A stretch of 64,000 bases of DNA from Gammaproteobacteria bacterium 39-13 (lineage in GTDB: Bacteria > Pseudomonadota > Gammaproteobacteria > Berkiellales > Berkiellaceae): NCBI GenBank assembly GCA_001898235.1, contig MKTN01000038.1:124001-188000 (forward strand). The letters run 5' to 3'. The notes below the pieces were generated by a model that ran no database searches, was not told where the DNA came from, and saw nothing but the letters and a program-made list of their open reading frames with translations. Position 1 is the stretch's first letter. Each line of letters starts with the position of its first letter. Both the position numbers and the translations under genes were made by a program. Shown in pieces: positions 54,708 to 62,887 of the stretch.

Positions 54708-54864
54708 TTTCGTTGTTACCCGAGAGGGGAGGTAACAACGAAAGTACTCATCTCATCAAACAGGTTGGTCAGTTTTCGTTGCTACCCGAGAGGAGGTAGG
54801 TAACAACGAATCTTTCCATCTCAGCGTCTTTCACTCTACCTGAGAGGAGGAAAGTAGAGTGAAA
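54708..54864. repeat. Three tandem hairpins with a conserved loop and different stems
   Basis: Hairpin 1: 13-bp perfect stem 54708-54720/54731-54743, loop CGAGAGGGGA. Hairpin 2: 12-bp stem with one mismatch, 54775-54786/54799-54810, loop CGAGAGGAGGTA. Hairpin 3: 11-bp perfect stem 54829-54839/54854-54864, loop CTGAGAGGAGGAAA. The stem of hairpin 3 differs entirely from the others yet pairs fully, while the loop core YGAGAGGRG is kept. The cluster ends 10 bases from the 3' end of the leader-peptide gene at 54875 and would lie in its 3' untranslated region. On the + strand the loops contain GGA, as in CsrA-binding RNAs. Confidence 0.7.
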
Positions 54865-54874
54865 TGCACTTGAA

Positions 54875-55165
54875 TTATCTCGTCAAAATAGCAGGGTCTT
54901 TATAAACATATGTACCCACATATCCAGCCATGTAAGCTACACCACATATCGCAGCCGAAGTGATGCTATGGCTAATCACTTCATTCAAAGTATGAGATTC
55001 AATTCCAATTGCCGTTCTTAAGCCCAACCCAACTGCACCACCAATAGCAGTTCCTATCGCTGTGTCTACTGCTTGAGGAAGTGCTTCACCAATAATTTCT
55101 AGTATTGTAGGTTCAAAACTGCCACCGGCTATGTTGTTTAATTCGTTTGCTGTTAACTGTCTCAT
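54875..55165 (-). CDS. Bacteriocin-like double-glycine leader peptide
   Basis: A 96-residue protein starting MRQLTANELNNIAGGSF (Gly-Gly at 14-15), a clear double-glycine leader. The rest is moderately hydrophobic with small-residue segments (DTAIGTAIGGAVGLGLRTAIG and SAAICGVAYMAGYVGTYVY) and ends DPAILTR. AGGTG precedes the ATG. The mRNA would carry the three-hairpin cluster beyond its stop. No immunity or transport gene is next to it. It shares the leader style but not the body sequence of the peptides at 216 and 50042. Confidence 0.7.
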   Translation of the reverse strand: MRQLTANELNNIAGGSFEPTILEIIGEALPQAVDTAIGTAIGGAVGLGLRTAIGIESHTLNEVISHSITSAAICGVAYMAGYVGTYVYKDPAILTR

Positions 55166-55409
55166 CTCAACACCTGTTTGGTTATGTGTCTAACATGCTG
55201 CTAATGTACCCGGTATCACCGTTGAACGCAACAACTTTTTAGTCATTTATCCAAATTTTGGTACCATTCATCGGATAAAACCTACCCCTTATCTCTCAAA
55301 CTGGCCAAAACTGATATTCGAACGTTGCTTTGAGAAAGAAATCACACAAAATGATAGGGTTGATTGCCTTCATCTGGGAGACAAGGCTAAAATAAACCTC
55401 ACTCAATTG

Positions 55410-56276
55410 ATGATTAAAATTATGTCAGACGAAATAGTCCCTTTAACATATTTATCCTCCATTCCTGAAGATCTGGCTCAAAGCTTGGCCGAACAAGGCA
55501 CCTGCGAGGTCAATGCCGTTCTCATTGGAAGCGAAATTAATTTAAAAGCCCTGACAAATCGTGCATCCCCCCGCAAAGAGTCGGTCTTAACCAGACTGTC
55601 AGATAAGAGCGTGGCGATTATTTATCCTTATGGTGCGATTGTTTTCTTTAATGCAACCACTTCTGCCACTGTTGAGTTAATTACTCGTTGCCAACAGTAT
55701 GCAACTCAGCTGTTTACTACCCCCGAAACAGAACAGTTTACGGTTATTATTCAGCCCGAGCTGCCAGAAGGCATCAATCAGGGAAAAGTGTCGATTAAAA
55801 AGGCCAGTAAAGAGCACTTGGAAATCATTGGCGACGCACTCTCTAAAAGCGTTATCTTGGAATATCACGAAAACCGCATTGGCAGTTTGTTTGATAAAAT
55901 CGAACCCATTGCCAAAAGCCTTAAAGAACGTGGTAAATTAGGTTTTCGCGCCCATGATCTGCTCAAACATATTGGCGCCAGCATCCTGATGGTGCAAGAA
56001 ATGGTGGGCAAAATTGAAGTCACTGAAAAACCTCAATTGCTCTGGGAACATGGCGAACTTGAACCGTTATATGCGCAATTGGTGGAAGATCTCGAAATCC
56101 TTGAGCGTCAAAGCAGCCTTGAACGTAAAATCGGGCTGATTTCAAGCACCGCTCAAATCTCACTAGAAGTGTTGCAGCAACACCACAGTCACCGTTTAGA
56201 ATGGTATATTATCATTTTGATTGGAATTGAAATTTGCTTGCAGCTATATGATATGTTTTTTAAATCGATGATTTAG
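55410..56276 (+). CDS. RMD1/YagE (DUF155) family protein
   Basis: A 288-residue protein of the DUF155 group, whose eukaryotic members include mitochondrial RMD1/RMND1. The signature SVAIIYPYGAIVFFNATTSATVE appears near residue 68. A long helical middle and the C-terminal RLEWYIIILIGIEICLQLYDMF transmembrane anchor are family typical. The bacterial function is not established. ATG 55410 and 55422 are both possible; a TTG at 55407 is less likely. It is convergent with the symporter gene. Confidence 0.85.
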   Translation: MIKIMSDEIVPLTYLSSIPEDLAQSLAEQGTCEVNAVLIGSEINLKALTNRASPRKESVLTRLSDKSVAIIYPYGAIVFFNATTSATVELITRCQQYATQLFTTPETEQFTVIIQPELPEGINQGKVSIKKASKEHLEIIGDALSKSVILEYHENRIGSLFDKIEPIAKSLKERGKLGFRAHDLLKHIGASILMVQEMVGKIEVTEKPQLLWEHGELEPLYAQLVEDLEILERQSSLERKIGLISSTAQISLEVLQQHHSHRLEWYIIILIGIEICLQLYDMFFKSMI

Positions 56277-56325
56277 ATATCGTTGCTTTTATCCTCCGCT
56301 CGCTTCACAACATTGTTGTCATTGC

Positions 56326-56357
56326 GAGCGTTAGGATGCGACCCATCTCTAACGCTC
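56326..56357. repeat. Hairpin between converging genes
   Basis: A perfect 9-bp stem (GAGCGTTAG, 56326-56334, with CTAACGCTC, 56349-56357) and 14-base loop. The flanking TCATTGCGAG is the motif seen in the palindrome at 58350. It may serve as a terminator for the converging genes. Confidence 0.5.
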
Positions 56358-56368
56358 ACCATCACAGG

Positions 56369-57772
56369 TTAAGCCCCTTCAATTTCTTTATCAGGTAATG
56401 CCCCAGTCATACGCTGTTCAAAAAGATGCACGCTAGTAAATACAATCAAATTGACAATAATACCTATCAAAGCACCATTAAATGTTGTCTCACCCATTTG
56501 GATCAGCCAATAGCAGGTTGCACTGATCCCCGCAAAGCACCCCCACCAAAAAGCTTGAGCTGAGGCTCTTACTCCTAAAATTCCTGCAACCAAAGGCACC
56601 AAAATAAATGGCGTCCAAAAATTATAGGCTACCAATAAGATATCTAAGGCACTCTTGGTAGAAAGCGCAAATAACGCTCCCATCACGCCAACAACAACTG
56701 TAATCACCCTTGACCAATGAAGCTCAACTTTACTCGTAAAACCCTCTTTGGCTAAGGGTTTCATCACATCATGTGTAATCGAAATAGCTGCTGCATTTAA
56801 GAAAGAATCCGCAGAAGACATCACAACAGCCATCATTCCCGCAATCGCTAAACCTTTTAACCCCACGGGCATTACATGTGTGATCACATAAGGCAACGCT
56901 AAATTTGGATCTAATGAGGGATTTAATGTTAGTGCCGTTAACCCAATGAAACCGACTAATAAAAAGAAGGGAATAGAAAGCATGCCGCTCCAGAAAGTAC
57001 CGCGCGCCGTTTCTTTAAAATTACGCCCAATCAAGAGTCGTTGCACATACGGCGGCACAAGGGTTTCGCCAAAAAAGAAATTTAAAAATAATCCCAATAC
57101 GGTGACAATGGAAAGCTGGCCTAAAGCAGAAACATGATCAGCAGGAACAGCATCGAGCACATGTTGCAACCCTCCCGCATGTTGAAGCCCAAAAAATAAT
57201 ACGCAAGGTAAGGCTATAATTAAAACACAAAAGTGAATCATGTCGTTGGCCACAACAGATTTCATGCCGCCTAATGCTGCATAAATAATAACCACTATCG
57301 TGCCTAGTATAATACCGTAGTAAGATTCAATGCCGGTCAATACATTAAGCACATAACCAAAAGCAGCAAATTGCGCCCCAGCAATACCAGCGCAAACTAA
57401 TCCTGAAGCCATTCCAGTTAAGATTTTAGATCTTCTACCATAGAGCTGCCCCATGATATCCCCAACTGTTACAGCTTCTTTAAAAGGTGTCATACGCGGC
57501 GCAATAACGGTTGCTACTAAAATTTCTTTGGCGCTAAATCCCCACAAGGCAATCACATAAACAAGCCCCATGGTAAAAACCTTTTCAGCAAGACCCATTG
57601 TAAAACCACCGCCAATAAAAGAGGCAGATAAAGTGGCAAAAATAAAAGTAGCACTATAACCACGACTACCCGTTGAAAAGTCATCTAAATTTTTAACTGA
57701 TTTGCTAACCCAAATTCCAACAAATAAAATCAGCAAGAAATAGCCAAAGATAATGCCAAAATCAATAAACAT
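56369..57772 (-). CDS. Sodium:solute symporter family protein
   Basis: A 467-residue SSS-family (SLC5) secondary transporter with about 13 hydrophobic segments. FSTGSRGYSATFIFATLSASFIGGGFTMGLAEK near the N-terminus, AAFGYVL and AIAGMMAVVMSSADSFLNAAA match the family (Na+-site region). The substrate is unknown. AAGGAG six bases before the ATG at 57772 fixes the start; an upstream in-frame ATG at 57826 lacks one. Confidence 0.88.
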   Translation of the reverse strand: MFIDFGIIFGYFLLILFVGIWVSKSVKNLDDFSTGSRGYSATFIFATLSASFIGGGFTMGLAEKVFTMGLVYVIALWGFSAKEILVATVIAPRMTPFKEAVTVGDIMGQLYGRRSKILTGMASGLVCAGIAGAQFAAFGYVLNVLTGIESYYGIILGTIVVIIYAALGGMKSVVANDMIHFCVLIIALPCVLFFGLQHAGGLQHVLDAVPADHVSALGQLSIVTVLGLFLNFFFGETLVPPYVQRLLIGRNFKETARGTFWSGMLSIPFFLLVGFIGLTALTLNPSLDPNLALPYVITHVMPVGLKGLAIAGMMAVVMSSADSFLNAAAISITHDVMKPLAKEGFTSKVELHWSRVITVVVGVMGALFALSTKSALDILLVAYNFWTPFILVPLVAGILGVRASAQAFWWGCFAGISATCYWLIQMGETTFNGALIGIIVNLIVFTSVHLFEQRMTGALPDKEIEGA

Positions 57773-57971
57773 AAAAGGCTCCTTGCAAAAAGCGTCCAAA
57801 AGATAGGGTAACCTGATAAAACGCAAATTAACATCCGGAACGCAACATAACCCTTCAAAAAATGAAAGGAAAAAGCTGTTTTAATGCGTAGTCCCCAAAC
57901 CATATCTCGTCAATGCGCTCCACTTTTGTTTATTGACAAGATTTTTAGGTAACTCAGAAAAGAGAATGAAG

Positions 57972-58165
57972 TTGTACACAGGGTTTTTAGTTAAAAAACC
58001 AAATTTTTAATTTTTTATTTTTTTCAATCTCTGCCCTATTGACTTCTGCAACTATTTGATTTTTATATGTTTTTATTTTTTTTTACCTGCTTGACCAACT
58101 TTGAGAAAAATTATAGCTCTTCCAAATCAATCATTGACAACAATTAATCCACAAAGTTATCCACA
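57972..58165. other. AT-rich gap with DnaA-box-like sites
   Basis: The gap between the symporter and cysQ (57773-58481) holds no gene I can support. It contains TTGTACACA (57972-57980), TAATCCACA (58145-58153) and the perfect DnaA consensus TTATCCACA (58157-58165). A strongly AT-rich, T-tract stretch (about 57985-58090) lies between them. This resembles a small origin-like or DnaA-titration arrangement. No dnaA, dnaN or mnmG is nearby, so origin function is only a possibility. Confidence 0.35.
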
Positions 58166-58349
58166 AGCAAGTCGATTCATCACAGGCCATTATCCCTCAA
58201 AAATAATGGACATTTTCTTACAAAAAAAACAGAAAATGATCCCTTCATTATCTGCAGGTACGGATTTTTATAGATCAAAAATGACAAAATCCATCAGGTA
58301 GTAATTTGGCAATTACACTCGAATGAAGGATTGGAGGGAGATCACCCCG

Positions 58350-58422
58350 TCATTGCAAGGCACGCTGCGCAAGCAATCCCAGTATTTAACCATCGTTGGA
58401 TTGCTTCGCTCACTCGCAATGA
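58350..58422. repeat. TCATTGC-type palindromic repeat
   Basis: A nested inverted repeat: TCATTGC (58350-58356) with GCAATGA (58416-58422), and AAGCAATCC (58371-58379) with GGATTGCTT (58398-58406). It is the common TCATTGCGAG...AAGCAATCC intergenic palindrome type seen in many bacterial genomes. Confidence 0.65.
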
Positions 58423-58481
58423 TAAGAATAACGTGCTCAACAAAGGTTTGAGTGCGACAGAGAAGCAATGCGGTTTATTGC

Positions 58482-59303
58482 TTAAAATTTAAAGATATTT
58501 TCCCAGTTCACAAACTTATCCCCAACAGCAACAAAATGGCCCTGGATGAGAGTGCCACTACGGTTATATGACAAAGGCTGACCATCCAAACAAAAAATAG
58601 CGCCGCCCGCTTCCTCCAGGATGCAGTGCCCTGCTGCATTATCCCATTCAGAAGTTGGGCTTAGTCTTAGCATAATGTCAGCTTCGCCGCTGGCTAATGC
58701 ACCAAACTTTAATGAACTACCCCGGTTATCTAAAGTAGTTTCCCCTAAGGCAGTGAGCCAAGGTTGCAACTGAATCGTAGAACAGTGACGACTGACTAAT
58801 ACTCGCCAAGGCTGATGCGGTGGGCTTTGGACAAGGATCCTTTGGCGATTTCCTGCGCTGTCACAACGGTAGGCTCCACCACCACGCCATGCTAGATAAC
58901 CCAGCTTTTGAGCCGGAACATAAATGATCCCCAACACTGGCTCATGCTGGGTAATTAAAGCGATATTGACCGCAAATTCACCGTTTTGTGCTAAAAATTC
59001 TCTAGTACCATCCAAGGGATCAACGCACCAATAGCGATGCCATGTTTGCCGAACAGCAAAAGGAAATTGTTGACCTTCTTCTGACAGCACAGGCGCCGGC
59101 CCTTCTTTATCTAGCGCATACTGCACCAATCCTTGATAAATAATGTCATGAGCGGCTTTATCTGCATCAGTAAGAGGAGAATTATCTTCCTTATATTCCG
59201 GTTTTAGTGTTTGCACTTTTGCATAGTAGTGCATAATTTTTTCTCCCGCTTTTTCAGCAAGGGAGTAAGCATAGTTTGCCCAATCTTCTAAATTATGCGT
59301 CAT
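58482..59303 (-). CDS. cysQ: 3'(2'),5'-bisphosphate nucleotidase CysQ
   Basis: Hydrolyses PAP to AMP, clearing the by-product of sulfate assimilation and acyl-carrier transfer. The 273-residue inositol-monophosphatase-fold protein has DNSPLTDADKAAH, VLSEEGQQFP, the metal site WCVDPLDGTREFL and the late SEWDNAAGHCILEEAGG. Length normal. It overlaps nudE by four bases on the same strand, forming a two-gene operon. Confidence 0.92.
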   Translation of the reverse strand: MTHNLEDWANYAYSLAEKAGEKIMHYYAKVQTLKPEYKEDNSPLTDADKAAHDIIYQGLVQYALDKEGPAPVLSEEGQQFPFAVRQTWHRYWCVDPLDGTREFLAQNGEFAVNIALITQHEPVLGIIYVPAQKLGYLAWRGGGAYRCDSAGNRQRILVQSPPHQPWRVLVSRHCSTIQLQPWLTALGETTLDNRGSSLKFGALASGEADIMLRLSPTSEWDNAAGHCILEEAGGAIFCLDGQPLSYNRSGTLIQGHFVAVGDKFVNWENIFKF

Positions 59304-59887
59304 AGTTGTTTCATCATCTGTTCTTTAGCCAAAAATAGTGCAGCAATTGCGCGTGCTTCATGAAAGTCTTTGCGAGCAAGTAGTTTCTCAATCTCATTCA
59401 TTTTCCAGGGAATAATGCCAAGCGGCTCAGGCTCATCTGCAGGTAAACGTGAAGGCACTAAATCTTGCGCCAAAATCAAATGAGTCTGCGTCGGACTATA
59501 ATTAGGCGCATTAGTCATCGCACACAAATATGAAAGTTTTTTGGCAGCATAACCAATTTCTTCTTGTAGTTCTCGGTTAGCTGCTACGAGAAGATCTTCA
59601 CCTATCTCTACCCGACCTTTTGGAAAAGAGACGATATAATCATTGACACCCGTGGCATATTCCCTGGCTAATAGAAAGGTATGTGCATCCAACATGGGAA
59701 CTATCATGACTATCCCTGGCTCCCACATTTTTAAGCGTTCAAATTCGCGTATGGCACCATTGCTAAATTTCAGCTTAACGCTTTCCACCTGAAAGATTTG
59801 AGTAGTGACAATAGTCTTTACTTCTAATATTTCTGGGTTATCCTCCCCTATTTCAGTAAAGGGTGGAGCTGAGATCATCTTATCCAT
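59300..59887 (-). CDS. nudE: ADP compounds hydrolase NudE-like Nudix protein
   Basis: A 195-residue Nudix hydrolase likely acting on ADP-ribose, Ap3A and NADH-type substrates. The Nudix box is perfect (Gly-x5-Glu-x7-REL-x-EE-x-Gly), starting GRVEIGEDLLVAANRE. FERLKMWEPGIVMIVP and the C-terminal FHEARAIAALFLAKE agree with NudE. The start at 59887 is my choice because upstream residues are not conserved; ATG at 59938 or 59950 are possible, as no clear ribosome site is present. The NudE-CysQ pairing is common. Confidence 0.85.
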   Translation of the reverse strand: MDKMISAPPFTEIGEDNPEILEVKTIVTTQIFQVESVKLKFSNGAIREFERLKMWEPGIVMIVPMLDAHTFLLAREYATGVNDYIVSFPKGRVEIGEDLLVAANRELQEEIGYAAKKLSYLCAMTNAPNYSPTQTHLILAQDLVPSRLPADEPEPLGIIPWKMNEIEKLLARKDFHEARAIAALFLAKEQMMKQL

Positions 59888-59982
59888 TTTATAATCACTT
59901 TTTTTAGGTGTTATTGCATTGTATGCGCAGAATATCATTTCACCAACCATGATATAATAAGTTGCTTGTTTGCTTACTTAAT

Positions 59983-60408
59983 ATGAAAATGAAAAAAGAT
60001 TCTATTGAAGAAGTCAAAATACGTTTAGATAAATGGTTATGGGCTGCACGCTTTTTTAAAACCAGAGAGCTTGCTATTAAGGCGATTAAACAAGGCAAAG
60101 TATTATATGATGGCCAAAAAGCCAATCCGAGCCGTGAAGTCAGGATCGGCGTTAAGCTGACGATTACCCGCGCTGATGAAGAAATGACAATTAAAGTCTG
60201 TGGCCTTGAAAACAAACGGCAAAGCGCACCAATTGCTCGAAGTCTTTTTGAAGAAACGGCAGAAAGCATGGCAGAAAGAGAGAAAGTGGGTAAGCTACGC
60301 CAAGAGCGTAAATGGCTACATGTAACGGCTCCAATACCTGTTAAAAGGCCGGAAAAGCAGGCTAGGCGCAAGATGCGTGCATTACGCCGGCAAGATGAAG
60401 ATACGTAA
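59983..60408 (+). CDS. hslR: Heat shock protein 15 (HslR), S4-domain RNA-binding protein
   Basis: Binds free 50S subunits carrying a nascent chain to rescue stalled ribosomes. The 141-residue protein has the S4 domain RLDKWLWAARFFKTRELAIKAIKQGKV and a basic C-terminal tail (RPEKQARRKMRALRRQ). The start is ATG 59983 or 59989; an in-frame ATG at 59962 is less likely. It is divergent from nudE. Confidence 0.92.
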   Translation: MKMKKDSIEEVKIRLDKWLWAARFFKTRELAIKAIKQGKVLYDGQKANPSREVRIGVKLTITRADEEMTIKVCGLENKRQSAPIARSLFEETAESMAEREKVGKLRQERKWLHVTAPIPVKRPEKQARRKMRALRRQDEDT

Positions 60409-60605
60409 AAAGAGCAAAAAAAGCTTAAAATTAAATGCGCAAGCACGTTGGCAGAAATACCGCATAAAAGGTTTATTTTTTCCGACAAACGGTAAACAAT
60501 ATAGAAAATTATGACATTATTATCAAACAAGCAGACCAACAACTTGTGTTTTATTGCCGTTCAAGATACCATTAAGCTAGTAAACTAATACTGGTCCTAA
60601 CACTT

Positions 60606-61406
60606 ATGCAAGCAATTTATATTAATAATCACCTATCGCAAGAAGGTGAAACACAAATAAAAAGATTAGCCTCTCCATTAGCAGAGATCGGACACATCCA
60701 TTACTTTTGTTATGGTCAGTATTCGACGCGAACAGATGATTGTCTATTACTTTGTAATAACAATTCTCTCTTACAAATCTGGGCTGATCGTCAATATCCT
60801 ATGACGGGATTTACCTTACCTGCTGGGTGGCATTTATGGGAATCTCACTTGCCACAAGACAGAATTGAGGCGGGTAACGAAATCAATATCGGCAAAGGCG
60901 TGTACTTTGTTCAACGCAATCCAGATTCTATTGAAGTGTTTTCTTTTGGCACAAGGCCTGATAATAAGAAAGCCTATGAATTTTATCTGAACAATCAAAA
61001 TCTGTTGAAGCGATTTTCTAATTTCTTCAAAAAAGAAACGACTCAGATCACTGCAAATTATAAAAAGTCGGAAATGGAATGTGACATGGCATTGAATAAT
61101 GATGTCCTTTCCGAGAATGTCGATCCTTTAAGTATGCATGATTCGATAAAAGTGCACTTCTTAGAGAAAATGAGTTACCCATTTAATTTGCTTTCAGCTA
61201 AAGAAGCACCTTGCTATAAGTTGTTTTTGAAAGGTTATACTAACTGCGAAATCAGTAAGGTATTAGATATATCTCCTTCCACAGTAGATTCTTATTTCTC
61301 ACGAATTAAGAAGAAGCTGAAATGCTCAAACCGTATTGAACTCTTTCAAAAAGCAATGGATGCAGGTTTGGTCGATTATCATTTAGAAATTTTTAGCGAA
61401 AATTAA
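60606..61406 (+). CDS. LuxR-type HTH transcriptional regulator
   Basis: A 266-residue regulator. The C-terminal 65 residues form a LuxR-type helix-turn-helix (KEAPCYKLFLKGYTNCEISKVLDISPSTVDSYFSRIKKKL, then KCSNRIELFQKA). It lacks the usual LTxRE start. The N-terminal 180 residues are not an autoinducer-binding or receiver domain that I recognise; a ligand- or PAS-like role is possible. It has its own terminator. The target genes are unknown. Confidence 0.75.
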   Translation: MQAIYINNHLSQEGETQIKRLASPLAEIGHIHYFCYGQYSTRTDDCLLLCNNNSLLQIWADRQYPMTGFTLPAGWHLWESHLPQDRIEAGNEINIGKGVYFVQRNPDSIEVFSFGTRPDNKKAYEFYLNNQNLLKRFSNFFKKETTQITANYKKSEMECDMALNNDVLSENVDPLSMHDSIKVHFLEKMSYPFNLLSAKEAPCYKLFLKGYTNCEISKVLDISPSTVDSYFSRIKKKLKCSNRIELFQKAMDAGLVDYHLEIFSEN

Positions 61407-61432
61407 TTTCTCTCGTGTCGTTAGTTAAGATG

Positions 61433-61467
61433 CCTCGCCCAAGCAATTGGGCGAGGTTTTATCTTTT
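61433..61467 (+). terminator. Rho-independent terminator of the LuxR-type gene
   Basis: A perfect 10-bp stem (CCTCGCCCAA with TTGGGCGAGG) and a GCAA loop, then TTTTATCTTTT. A textbook terminator 27 bases after the stop codon. Confidence 0.92.
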
Positions 61468-61644
61468 ATGCTTATCAATAATAAAAATCTCATTCACCCC
61501 TTGGCAGTCGTTTTTGTTCTTCTTCTCTTTCATGTTCCTTGCAACTCAATCTCAGCTGGAGTGCTAAATTTTTTCTACAGAAAGGCCAAGCCTTTTTCTT
61601 TTTTCCAATTATTTTTTGATAGATAAACTTGCTTAAAATGAAGA

Positions 61645-62748
61645 TTATTTTGGTGTTCTATCTTCAATATCTTGCGCTTTCTTCTCATCGAGTGGTTGGT
61701 GTATTACCGCAGGTAATGAAGCAAAATCAATTTTTGACAGATCAACCATTCTGACACGACGATTATTCTGCGTATGATAGTACATCACTTTATTTTTCGT
61801 ATCATAAGCAACTGTCCACAATGTTGAGCTACGCAAGTCTTTGGGTTGTTTTGGATTATTCACACCCCAGGTAGCACTCAAAGGAACATTAAAATTATCT
61901 AAAATGCGAAAAATTTCATACACCGTTTCTGGACCATCTGATGTATTACGTGCGGTAGCGGTAAAGGCAACTGCTCGAACAAACCGTGAAGGAGGTGTAA
62001 AGTCGCCAGGTAATCCTATCATTCCACTTCCTACACCAAGTGGCTTAAAGTCGACCGATTTAACGTCTTTGTTAGGAATGGCAACGGGTGACAAATTAAT
62101 ATAATTTTGTAAATTGGTAATATGCCAATCATAGGTAGGAGCATTGGTTAACACCCCTAAAGGTGCTTCGTTGATGGTCGTTTTACCCTTGAGGAATTCA
62201 ATAACAATTTCCTTACCAGAAGGCTCCGCCACGATAAAATGAACTGGCGGCGCAAAGCCTAATGTAGAATCAACCACAGGTGCGACTTGTATTTTTTCCA
62301 TTTCTGCTTTAACACAATCGACAGTTGAACATGTTGTTAATAAATATTGTGCTAAATCAGTAGGTCCCATAGAGTTTTTTGCTTTTGTAGGATCATACTT
62401 TGCATACTCTGCTATACCTGGATGATAAAGCAGGGCTAAAGATAATCCTGCTTCATTGATGCCATCAGAGAGTAATCCTTTCTCAAGCATATCTATACCA
62501 ACAACACCATATTTACCTTTCCATTTAAGCCCTGGTTTTCCATCAGGTGTGGCGCCTGTAAATTCTTGTCCTCGCGGTATAATCATTAACCGTCCATTCA
62601 TATCAAACTCGCCCCACTCCATCGTTCGAGCAAGCAAGACAGCACCATCATCGGCTTTTAGCGTGATACCGGTACAAGCTTGTGTAGGCGCAATATGGCC
62701 AAAGGTTACAAATAATAAGGCATTGATTATATGTTGATATCGCTTCAT
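61645..62748 (-). CDS. Choloylglycine hydrolase family amidase, exported
   Basis: A 367-residue Ntn-hydrolase of the bile-salt hydrolase/penicillin V acylase family. A signal peptide (residues 1-24, PTQA then Cys25) is followed directly by the predicted catalytic Cys25 (CTGITLKADDG) and Arg41 in ARTMEW. EKGLLSDGINEAGLSLALLYH and the VLTNAPTYDWHITNL Asn are also seen. Cleavage of the signal would itself expose the nucleophile. Substrates in this family include bile salts, N-acyl amides and acyl-homoserine lactones; which is used is unknown. Confidence 0.85.
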   Translation of the reverse strand: MKRYQHIINALLFVTFGHIAPTQACTGITLKADDGAVLLARTMEWGEFDMNGRLMIIPRGQEFTGATPDGKPGLKWKGKYGVVGIDMLEKGLLSDGINEAGLSLALLYHPGIAEYAKYDPTKAKNSMGPTDLAQYLLTTCSTVDCVKAEMEKIQVAPVVDSTLGFAPPVHFIVAEPSGKEIVIEFLKGKTTINEAPLGVLTNAPTYDWHITNLQNYINLSPVAIPNKDVKSVDFKPLGVGSGMIGLPGDFTPPSRFVRAVAFTATARNTSDGPETVYEIFRILDNFNVPLSATWGVNNPKQPKDLRSSTLWTVAYDTKNKVMYYHTQNNRRVRMVDLSKIDFASLPAVIHQPLDEKKAQDIEDRTPK

Positions 62749-62887
62749 GTCTGCTTCTTATATATGGATAGATCCATAAAAAATAGCAGATTTTAGACTG
62801 TTACTTTATTCAATCATTATTTATCTTGTTCGTCCAATAAAATTAAAATTGTCATAAAAAGTGCTGATGACAAGTGTAAATCAATTT

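Noticed and set aside
54708-54864. CRISPR array interpretation of the tandem hairpins
   Set aside because: There are only three units, the repeats differ in stem sequence, spacing is irregular and no cas genes are near.
58101-58301. 66-codon open frame in the AT-rich gap
   Set aside because: It has no ribosome site, no recognisable sequence, and covers the DnaA-box-like sites.
59940-60542. 200-codon open frame on the minus strand over hslR
   Set aside because: It mirrors the hslR coding sequence. Its translation is Ser/Leu-rich with no recognisable domain, and hslR motifs are clear on the + strand.
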